From contig JALLBK010000028.1 in the NCBI GenBank assembly GCA_036940085.1, positions 1 to 38,199 on the forward strand: a DNA stretch of 38,199 nt, read 5' to 3'. This document shows positions 10,064 to 18,900 of this stretch, piece by piece. Source of the DNA: Discostella pseudostelligera. Its lineage: Eukaryota; Bacillariophyta; Thalassiosirophyceae; Thalassiosirales; Thalassiosiraceae. Below the pieces are notes generated by a model. It was not told the DNA's origin. It made no database searches and saw nothing but the letters and a program-made list of their open reading frames with translations. A program made the position numbers and the translations under genes. How positions within the stretch are numbered: the first letter of the stretch is position 1; the number at the start of each line of letters is the position of its first letter.

Positions 10064-10657
10064 TTAATCATTCCGGATTAGCCTGTCAACTTCAGCACCG
10101 CATTTCCTCTCCAAGTCCAAATGTGGTTGAATCATCATATTGTTATCCTTCTCAGAGCACCAATCATCAATGACTATCCATATTTGGGCACGACAATTAT
10201 CCGTCCCCATAGTACGACAGTTCTCCATGAAGTCATTCGTAGGAGGCACTTTCTCCGTCTCTGGTCGATCACATACATTCTGCTGCACAATCGCCTCCGC
10301 GGCCGCTTGTGCCAAGTCGAAACATTCTTCGCTTGTATCTTCGACTTTGAGGCACTTATCTTTGAATTTCTTCATCGCGTTGTTCACACCCAACCGAGCG
10401 CACCGGTTGAATTCTCGTTCTCGCCGGGTGCGACCACGACGATATTTCCGATTTGCTGCTAGTTGGGTATTTTCTTGCAAATGTCAAATTTCATCGCAAT
10501 TCTCACCGAGATTCCTCACCCATTCTTTCTTGACAAGTGTTCGTCCGTCTTTGAAGCCGAGACGGCATGGTCCATGATTTTGCTTGCGATCCTCAGCGCT
10601 GGTCGTCGTCAATACCACCAGCGCCAGCAGGAGAGTTGGTAGAAGAATAATCTTCAT
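10064..10657 (-). pseudogene. Secreted ten-cysteine protein, paralogue 3, broken by one nonsense codon
   Basis: This is the duplicate of paralogue 2, kept over its whole length: ATG at 10657, signal peptide (MKIILLPTLLLALVVLTTTSA), all ten cysteine codons and the C-terminal helix. At codon 58 (10486-10484) there is TGA where paralogues 1 and 2 both have TGG, the Trp of the (D/E)IW motif. The rest of the frame, about 139 codons, is open and still clearly related. It has one 3-nt-multiple length difference (KVEDTSEEC versus NTTSDQC) and no frameshift. A product stopping at residue 57 would lack eight of ten cysteines. A TGA replacing a Trp codon is a plain point mutation and does not suggest selenocysteine. 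It may be a young pseudogene, a strain-specific null allele or a sequencing error. Confidence 0.8.
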
Positions 10658-11661
10658 ATTAGTAGCGTTGAATGTAGTCTTCGAACTTCTCTTTCCATGT
10701 TTTGTCTGTCGATGAATTATATGAGCACATCATGGGGATTGCACGTGTACTCAATGCTTCACATCGCGATCTTTGATATTTGAATTAGTTGAAGAAGTTG
10801 GGACGATGTCGATGTCGATGTCGATGAGAACGGTACGTGATTTTCATGTCAAAGATTTTCGGCGAGAGAACTACTAATCAATACTTTCATAGAATCGACC
10901 AACATGAAGAGCTTTGCACTGGACGTCGTTGCGAGGCGATGGGAAGGGTCTACCAGCACCATTGTCAAGGGTGAGGGCGGCGGACCACTTCATGGATGCA
11001 TGTGGTGGTGGTGGTGCGTGGGGAGGTACCAGAGCGCGCCGAAACACTTCCACGTGAAAGTCAATTCGTCGGGCGCCTTCCCGCCAAATCACTCATGCTC
11101 CCGCCAAAAAATAAACTGCCATACCCAGCTCCCGCCACAAAAGTAATACTGCTGGAGACTGCTAGCTGGTAGCTGGCCTTAGCTGGCCACTACCGAGTGC
11201 CGAGGTCAGCGGCAACAGCGTTGCTTGATCTCATCATCATTTAATGAAAGTAATATCATCATGCTGCAAAGAGATCGAAGATTTATAATTACCCTAGGCG
11301 CTTTACCTCGTTTATATGAATATTCATATGATTTTGGAAATGAATTGTTCACTCAACAAGACCTCTGTTCGACGATTTGCTTGATACATCTACATGATCT
11401 CCTCTCATTGACTTGATGCTTGATTTGACTTGCTTTAAGTTTGGTACCTCGGTTTGATTGTTTAATCTTGACTAAGAATTAAGCGATGCATTCATTATTT
11501 ACTTCCTTATACATCTACATTATGTACTTATCGCAGTCAAAGCTCAGTGTGACAATTATTCTATGCACTCTGCCTCTTGAATCGAGTCTGAACTGCATGG
11601 TGTATGATCATCGCAATCCACAATAATCAAACAAAACTCTTGCACCGATTTTTTATTCAAA
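10658..11661. promoter_or_regulatory. Upstream region of copy 3, then featureless sequence
   Basis: The first half matches the upstream region of paralogue 2, including a CACGTG box at 11051 and CCCGCC boxes at 11080, 11100 and 11131. Around 11160-11190 there is a small cluster of TAGCTGG words. From about 11200 to 11660 the sequence is AT-rich and I see no gene; its right end is the 3' flank of the phosphatase gene. Confidence 0.55.
11051..11136. promoter_or_regulatory. CACGTG/CCCGCC cluster upstream of copy 3
   Basis: CACGTG (11051-11056) is followed by CCCGCC at 11080, 11100 and 11131. The first two boxes are 20 bp apart, as in the paralogue 2 cluster. The paralogous origin explains the shared layout. 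The right-hand CACGTG of the other copy is not retained here, whereas a third CCCGCC is present. Confidence 0.5.
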
Positions 11662-13771
11662 TCATCGCTTCATGTCGAAGAAGTCCATTATGATTGCATC
11701 CGCCACCGATCTCTCCTTCCCACTAATCTGTTTCCCGTCCTCCGTTAGTATATTTACAATGTCCTCATCATTCTCTCCGCCTTGATGTATAATTTCTAAT
11801 ACCTCTGGAGAGCCTCCCATAACTCCTCTGGATGCACCCACGTCAATTCGCCAAGCTTTTCCATCTAATGCCGAATTGATTTTGCTTTGGGGTGTGTGAC
11901 CCATGACCATACGTTGGACGTCGGGACCGGATTCCTTCAGTGCCTCTTCTGTGGTGCATTTGTTGGTGGATTGTTTTTCCGACCAAACGATTTGATTTTG
12001 TTGTTGAATGGATAAGCATTGGCATTAGCAGATCCATAGAAGTAAAAATTGGACTAGAACACTAGTTCCATGCATACACTCACCAATCATACTCTTCGCC
12101 TTGGGGTTCTTCGGCTCCCTATCATTCGGTTGACTGTAATCTCTCATCCAAACCGGTGACGAGGCACCAATACCACCGCCCAGACAATCCGGCATTGTTT
12201 TCGATGCCACCCTGGCACGATTTTGAGCCGCTGCAATAACTTCTTGAACGGAATTAAATTCACCCCAGTTATTATTGTCTCCGTGATGTGCTAAAAATTG
12301 ATTGGCGTGGGTGTTGGCTTACAAATGAGCATCCGACAATAGAATGCAATGCAAGGCAAATGAAAAAATGATGAAGTGCATTACCTTTCAATATCCACTC
12401 TCTTGCTTGCTCATTCAATCTACTAATCCCACCAGACTCCTTCTCTACCCCATCCTTCTCCTCCTCCAATATCTCACTCCTCATTCCCTTTCTTCCGTCC
12501 ACCTTAACCTTCTCCGTCAAATGACTCGCCGTTAATCCAGCATGGACAAACACCGTCCGACCCAAGACACATGCCACCAACATATTCCCCATCATATTCT
12601 CGGCCAATAATCCTCCAGGTTCAAACGCCGCCCAACGACTTGGTTCATTACCAGCAAATTGCAATCTCCATCGATTACTACCAAAATTATAATCGATTCG
12701 TGACCCGATTGTCTTTTCGAATTCCACATTTCCACCTGGATTGGCATATTGGAATAATCCGGCTGCATTGAGACTTTCATGATTGCCATACAATAGTAAA
12801 ATGGCTCCACCGGCAAGTTTGGCTTGACGGGACAAGGTTGCCAAGAGACGGTAGCATGCCAATTCATCATCACCACGATCCAATACATCGCCCGTTTGGA
12901 CACATAGAGTTGATCCGCCAATCCACATCGGTTCTTCATTGGTACTATTGGGATCAAGCAATTTGGCAGTTATTAAGAAGGAGCGTAGGGCAGTAATGTC
13001 ACCATGAACATCCCCAAATGCCACAATACGTGTATTTTTTGGTAAGTTGGGACGATAATCGTCAATTCCAATGTTGGTGGGTGGTAATGTGTAGTGGGAG
13101 AGATGATTTTCGTGACATTTCTCTGCAAGGAGTGGCCGAAGGGGTGCTTTGGGATCGAGGATGAGTGGTGGTGGTGATGATGATGATGACTGCTGCTGTT
13201 GTTGTTGCTGACTTTGTGAAGGTGATGATGGATCATCAGATATGCTCGACTCTGATTCAGAAGAGGAGGAGGATGAAGAAGTGGAAAAGAAGGAAGAAGA
13301 TGAAAAGTGAAGAATTGATGATTCTACTTTTCCCCTCGTGCGGTGATGAATGCTGTTGGTGTTCCGTACACTAAATACTGTTGATGATGATGGAGTGTTT
13401 CTTATCAGTTGCGGTTCATGTTGCTGTTGCTGACGACGATGATGACATGTCGATATAGTGACGCCATGAAATAAAGTGCTATCCAAAACCGAAGCGAAAG
13501 CACCATAACGACCACCGCCGCCGCCGCGAACCGCCACCGTTGCCAGACGACGCTGACGAGACGCCGCCGATGACAATGCTGTCATGCTGCTACTGCTTCC
13601 CGACGACAGCGACGACAGCAGCCGCGGACGAGTGGAAGAGGAGGAGGCCACTACAAAATTGCCAACAACGAGCATCATCTCGAACCAACAAATATTCAGT
13701 AGTAACAAATGTCGCAGAAATGATGACAATGACGACGATGATGCTGGGTGACAAGGAATGGATGATTTCAT
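11662..13771 (-). CDS. SLP: Shewanella-like protein phosphatase (metallophosphoesterase)
   Basis: This is a predicted Ser/Thr- or Tyr-type phosphatase of the bacterial-like PPP branch. Three exons (13771-12385, 12290-12084, 11948-11662) give 626 aa, with both introns at phase 1. The metal-binding motifs are in order: GDVHGD (~253-258), GDVLDRGD (~294-301), GNHES (~329), VFVHAGL, and VMGHT from the last exon. The SLP-type word SSPVWMRDYS is in exon 2. Intron 2 contains the branch-like word TGCTAATG. Residues 1-43 contain a long hydrophobic stretch (HLLLLNICWF onward) read as a signal peptide or anchor. About 150 Ser/Gln-rich low-complexity residues follow, so the enzyme probably enters the secretory route or a plastid. 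Plant SLP1 is plastidic by general knowledge; the location here is inferred. Catalytic residues look intact. Confidence 0.88.
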
Positions 13772-14336
13772 TGGGCATATGGGGAGTGGGGGGCAAGGGC
13801 CGTGTTAATGGTCGCTGGATGGTCGTCGGCTTAGTGTTTGTGTGCGTGCTGTGTGCTGTGCGTGGGCAGGCAGCGGCAGTGGCTTTGGTTTGGCTGCAGC
13901 TGAGCTGAGTGCAAAACACAAAAGTAAAGCAATTTAAGCGACTTTTCCAACATATGTACTGTACCAGTTATCGCTTAATTTCTTGGCTTTCGTGTTTACC
14001 AGTCGCAGTTCTCTAGAAGATTGGTTAACTTGTCGGTTATGACACTCGCTCGCTTCTTAAGTATCTTTGATATCTTCTTCCACCAACTTCCACCGACCAC
14101 CACCAACACCATACACCATGATGTTGTTACGAAACCATGCTCTCGCCTCTATGGTAGCCGCCGCCCAACGCATCACCCACTGCTGCCGTCGCCTACCCCG
14201 TTTTATCACGATGAGATTCATCATAATCTCATGGGGCAACATAGGCCGCTTGCAGTATTACTACTATCATTGCAACATACGCTCAAATCCATTCATGGTC
14301 GATATCGTAAACATAATAATACTCTATCAAATTTTA
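13772..14336. other. Upstream region of the phosphatase gene / 3' flank of the PIN1 gene
   Basis: No supported gene. A plus-strand frame from about 14119 to 14393 encodes a short basic, mitochondrial-leader-like sequence, but it runs antisense into the PIN1 coding end and has no recognisable domain. The part next to 13771 is the likely phosphatase promoter. Confidence 0.5.
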
Positions 14337-15632
14337 TCAAGCCAATCTCAAGATAACGTGCACGCCACTACTCGTATCCACAACATCACTTAATTCCCCC
14401 ACTCGCAAACCAAAGCTCGCCTTCTCGAAAGCCGGCTGCATCTTCTTCCTACCAAAAAATCCAAGATCACCACCCCGCTTGGCGCTGGAACAGTCACTCT
14501 CGGTCTTGGCCAATTCCTCAAAGGTGGCTCGTAATTCAGATAATCCGCCACTAGAATTTGCGGAATGTAAGATGGATAATAGTTCACGTAGATCGGAGAT
14601 TGCCTTCTCTTTGGTGTCGGTGATTTTGGATATGCGCCATGAGGAGGGACGCCGAGAGTCTGCATGCTTTTTCAGAATGTGTAGTACTCGTACCTCCTTG
14701 GGTTCATGATGATGATGGTCTCCTCCACTTCCACGTTGTTGTTGTTGTAGTTGTTGTTCTCGATGTTCTCTTCGATCTTTGTCACGTGGTGTGCTGCCAG
14801 TGGTGGTGGAAGTGGTCATGCTTCGTTTTCGTGGTGAGATATTGTCCATAGATTCATCCCCCTCTCCTCCTGTATCGGTAAGCTCCGACCCCGCCGCTGT
14901 GCGTTTGAGTATACTTTTCACTGCCGCCGCTGCCGCAGCGGCGGTGGCAGCCAAGCTCTCCGGATTTAGTGATGTCTGATGCAGCTGCTGTTGATGATGA
15001 TGCGCGCTCTCATCTTCAACAGCTGCACCCCCTCGTCTTTCCCCCTCCGCGCCATCTTCTCCACCTCCTCTAGCAGTAGTAGCAGCGGTGGTGGGGTATT
15101 CCCAACAACAATATCCCGTCTCTTGATGAAAATAATAGTAATATCCAGGATGGGACGATACACTTGACTTTCGGTACCATCCAGCGGGTAGAGGAGGCGG
15201 GGGTGGATTGGAAATTAAAATTTGTTGTAGTCGTGAAGTTGTTGTTGATGCTGCTGCTGATGCTGTACTCTCGACAACAGCAACTTCGTGGGAGGAGTCG
15301 TTATTGTCGATGGTGGTAGTGGCAATGACATGATTGTTTAGTGTAGCAGCGTCGTCGCCGGCGGCGGCGGGGCTGCCGCCAATATTGATGTCGATGGGAG
15401 TTGTCGCAGAATTGGCTGTCGCTGATGTCGTTGTCTGCTGCTGCTGATTCACTACTTCATCATTATTATTTCCAAACAAGTCTTCATCGACATTGTCTGC
15501 GTCGGTGGTGGTAGTAGGAAGATCGGTGGTGGTTTCGGCTGTCATTGTGGAGGCGATTATTTTGTGCAGGCTTGTGAGATGGTGAGAATGTGCGAGCTGT
15601 GCCTGTGTCTGTGTCTGTCCGCCACCGGTCAT
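14337..15632 (-). CDS. PIN1: PIN1-type WW-parvulin prolyl isomerase
   Basis: This enzyme catalyses cis-trans isomerisation of phospho-Ser/Thr-Pro bonds. It is a single exon of 431 codons. The WW domain is at residues ~148-181 (LPAGWYRKSS ... YCCWEYP), with both signature tryptophans. The parvulin domain is at ~311-431. It keeps HILKKHADSRR (active-site His plus the phosphate-binding Arg pair), the catalytic Cys in SDCSSAKRGGDLG, the MQPAFE pocket residues and the C-terminal His in GVHVILR. Human PIN1 is ~163 aa. The excess is a Thr/Asn/Ala-rich N-terminus (~147 aa) and a linker of about 130 aa between the domains containing Ala and Gln runs. A second ATG at codon 30 (MTAETTTD) could be used. 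The gene is divergent from the MAK5 helicase across a 289-bp shared promoter. Confidence 0.92.
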   Translation of the reverse strand: MTGGGQTQTQAQLAHSHHLTSLHKIIASTMTAETTTDLPTTTTDADNVDEDLFGNNNDEVVNQQQQTTTSATANSATTPIDINIGGSPAAAGDDAATLNNHVIATTTIDNNDSSHEVAVVESTASAAASTTTSRLQQILISNPPPPPLPAGWYRKSSVSSHPGYYYYFHQETGYCCWEYPTTAATTARGGGEDGAEGERRGGAAVEDESAHHHQQQLHQTSLNPESLAATAAAAAAAVKSILKRTAAGSELTDTGGEGDESMDNISPRKRSMTTSTTTGSTPRDKDRREHREQQLQQQQRGSGGDHHHHEPKEVRVLHILKKHADSRRPSSWRISKITDTKEKAISDLRELLSILHSANSSGGLSELRATFEELAKTESDCSSAKRGGDLGFFGRKKMQPAFEKASFGLRVGELSDVVDTSSGVHVILRLA

Positions 15633-15921
15633 CTTTCCCGCTGAAAATTAATTGAACTTCCTCCACGTGGATCCTCGTCTGTCCTCCGCATATTATCTCC
15701 GCACGTGGATTCTTCGCCTCCGACAAAAAAATATGGGTGGCTCGCCCGTAATCCACGTGGCTCGTCAATCAGACAGACTGACGGACAGACCACATCTCGT
15801 GCCACCATACATGCACATGCATCCATCACCGACCACCGATCCGCAGCCCGCCACCCGCGCCTTGGTACTGGTTCGAAACTGCCCTTACATTATTTTCACA
15901 TTCCATCGCAGCATCGCAGCC
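15633..15921. promoter_or_regulatory. Bidirectional promoter with three CACGTG boxes
   Basis: This 289-bp divergent intergenic region separates the PIN1-type and MAK5-type genes. CACGTG occurs at 15664-15669, 15702-15707 and 15754-15759. The first and third sit in the full palindrome CCACGTGG. Three copies of a 6-bp palindrome in under 100 bp is far above chance. A G-box/E-box factor (bHLH or bZIP) could act on both genes. GACAGAC words follow near 15770-15790. Confidence 0.6.
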
Positions 15922-18900
15922 ATGGCGAAGTCCAAGTCGAAGAAGCAGCGTAGTACTACCGGTAGTAGTAGCACATCGCAGTCATCATCGCAGTCTTCGT
16001 TGCCGTCTAAGCCTCTTGACGACAGTGCCTCTTCCAATGCAGATGCAGATGCAGATGCAGATGCAGATGCAGATGATTGTGGCAGTAGCTTTACCATGAT
16101 CGCCTCTGCTGAAGCTGATGCCTCCACTGAGGATGCTGCTGCGGCTACGCGGCACAGACGCAGCAACAGCGCCCGTCGCAGCAGCAACCTGTACATCAAC
16201 CACCACCACCACCACCACGGAATATCAGCAGTCGACGACGACAATGAAGATGAATATGACATTCGAAAATGGACCTCTCGTCATTACGACAATAACGATG
16301 ATAATGATGGCAATGATGATGCAGAGGTAGAACGTGATTTGTATGATCCAAACATCACTGCCAAGAACAAGAGATCATTATTTGATGATGGAAAGAATGG
16401 TGGGGAGGGTGCTGATGAAGATGGTGTGTTCTTGAGGTAAGCAAAGAGTGTGGTGCAGTTATGCAGTGTTTGTTTGAGACATTATGGGGAGGGCAGAGGC
16501 GATGATGATGCTTGTTTTATGCGTTTTTCCATCTCTCTTTCACTCTCTCTATTTGCTCACTTCTTTTTCTCCTTCTCGGCCTCTCGTGCCATGTCTACCA
16601 CTACTACCACTACTACTACAACTACATTGCTTATATTTGATTAGTCTGGAGGTAATTCCAGGAGATGCATACCGCGTCGAAAAATCTGGAAGAGATACGG
16701 CTGGGGGATATGTCACCAAGGTTGTTTACAATACGGATTCTGCGGCCAAGGCCGATTCCGAGGAGAATATGAAGGAGGAAGAGGAGGAGAAGAAAAATGG
16801 AGGTATGGAAAATAAGATAGACAAGAAGAAGGAACGACGGAAGAAGCAAAAGGAGAAGAAGAAGGAGATGCTCAAACGAAAGATGATGTCCGGCAGCGAT
16901 ATCGACAACGACCATGATGATACCAACGATGATGATGACGACAGAGGCGTGTCAACAACTTCTACTAAAAAGAAGCGCACCAAGTTGTCGACCGGTTCCA
17001 ACGATGGCGATCTTGGGCACGACACCCCAATCAGTGAAATGGACAAGGAGAGCAACGTGGATATGCCGGACGAGAACGATGAGGCAATAACTAACTTGCG
17101 TACCTCCTGGTCCATCCATGCACCCGGCATAGTCCTACACACTACGCTCTGCGAAGGATTAGTCACCTTGGGGTACGATCGTCCCACACCTATCCAATCA
17201 TCAAGTCTACCGGCGGCAATGTTGGGACGGAGGGATATTGTAGGCGCAGCTCCGACGGGGAGTGGGAAGACATTAGGGTATGGATTGCCGATATTGCAAT
17301 ACTTGCTGGAGGAGGCGGATGGGATGAAGGAACAGGACGAGAGTGCGACAAAATCAATTGGCCAGCACGAGGGTGACGATTCTCATCGGTCAACACTCCA
17401 AGCTTTAATACTTGTACCCACGCGTGAACTTGCAATGCAAGTCACCTCCGAACTCACGAGAGTATCCTGTAACAAAGTCAAGATTGGGACCATTGTGGGT
17501 GGATTTGCCGAAGTAAAACAACGTCGAACGCTCGAGAAGGTACGGCCACCGATAGTGGTGGCAACACCTGGACGATTGTGGGAGTTGGTAAGTTGTTTTA
17601 CTTTTTATTGCGCATGCTTGGTGTTTGCGTCAAGAGTGGGAAATGAGAGGAGGGGAGCAAGTATTGATCAATGACGATTATGAATATCACATTAGACTCC
17701 TTTGGTTGAAAATTTTATTTTTTCATGAAAAGAAACATATCCGTTTGCACGTCAGTCTGAGATTAGAGCATTGCATCTCCCCTGAATTTCTCTTGCCCAA
17801 TCTTTTTCTCGCCTTTGATCATGGTTATCTTCATATCTCACACACGCCACTGCGGTGCTCTCTCCCTTTTTATCTCTTACTCTAGATGTCAAGCAAGGAG
17901 TATACCCATTTGAATAACCTCGCCCAACTTCGTTTCCTAGTGATCGATGAAGCCGACCGCATGATCAAGCAGGGCAGCTTTCCGCAACTTCAACAGATAT
18001 TTGAGGTGATCAATCGGGCTAATCCACCACCTTCTCAAGCTGACGATAGTGACGATAATGATAGCGAACTCGATGATGATAATGATGATCACCGATTGAA
18101 GAGTCTTTTGGGTGTTAGAGGCGAGGCTAAGGTGGTAATGTTGAATGACTCGATACTTGCTGCTATTGAGCGTGAACGGAATAATGGTGGAAAGGGAAAG
18201 CAGAGCGATAGTACCCCCGTTCCTATGGAAATGGATGACGCGGAGTTTGAGCAGCAGATGCAACAGATACACAACGATGATGATGATGATAGCGAAATTG
18301 ATTTTGTGGAGGAGGATGATAACGAAGACGAGCCAGTTCATCGTCAGACATTCATCTACTCGGCGACGTTGACTCTCCCTCCATCGATGCATCATCTCAT
18401 TAAGAAAGATCATGCAGCAAAGGTCAAGTCCAAGAAAAAGAAGGGAAGTAACAAGCAGCCGACTACAGTAGATGGCGCCATTGCCGAAATCCTGGATGTT
18501 GCGGGTGCACGAGGAGAGATGAAGATTGTTGATTTATCGAACTCGATTATATCCTCCGGAGGAAAGAAGGGTAAATTTTCTGCAAAGGATGCTGTTGAAC
18601 CGAAGGGAAATAAGGCCATCACATCCCGAAAGCCAGAAGATCCATCATCACTACTAACTCGCCTACCCCCTGGACTAACACTCGGTGAGATCCGATGCGC
18701 CCAAATGCACAAGGATTCACATTTATACGCCTACCTCGTCACTACGCGACAGGGCTCATCGGGTCCGTGTTTGGTATTTTGTAATAGCATTGCTGCCGTG
18801 CGGAGAGTGGGTGAGACATTAAAGACTTTGGGATTGCCCGCGAAGATGTTGCACGCTCAAATGGCCCAGGTGAGTTATTTCTCTTTGTGTGGAGATTAAG

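Larger units (their letters stand above)
8291..11110. repeat. Direct segmental duplication, two ~1.4-1.5 kb units
   Basis: Unit A (about 8291-9695) and unit B (about 9767-11110) match in order. Landmarks are GAGTTGGGG (8309 and 9779), the gene bodies (start codons 9163 and 10657), GATGTCGATGTC-type repeats (about 9310 and 10806), AATCGACCAACAT, and the CACGTG-CCCGCC-CCCGCC cluster (9626/9653/9673 and 11051/11080/11100). Offsets drift from 1470 to 1494 to 1425 because of small indels. The unit therefore includes one complete gene with its flanks. Paralogue 1 at 6886 shows no such flank similarity, so it stems from an older event. Confidence 0.85.

Noticed and set aside
10484..10486. TGA in paralogue 3 as a selenocysteine codon
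   Set aside because: The paralogues have Trp here, not Cys, and the TGG to TGA change is a single substitution. Nothing suggests recoding.
14067..14393. Small plus-strand frame with a leader-like basic N-terminus
   Set aside because: It overlaps the conserved C-terminus of the PIN1-type gene on the opposite strand and has no recognisable domain.
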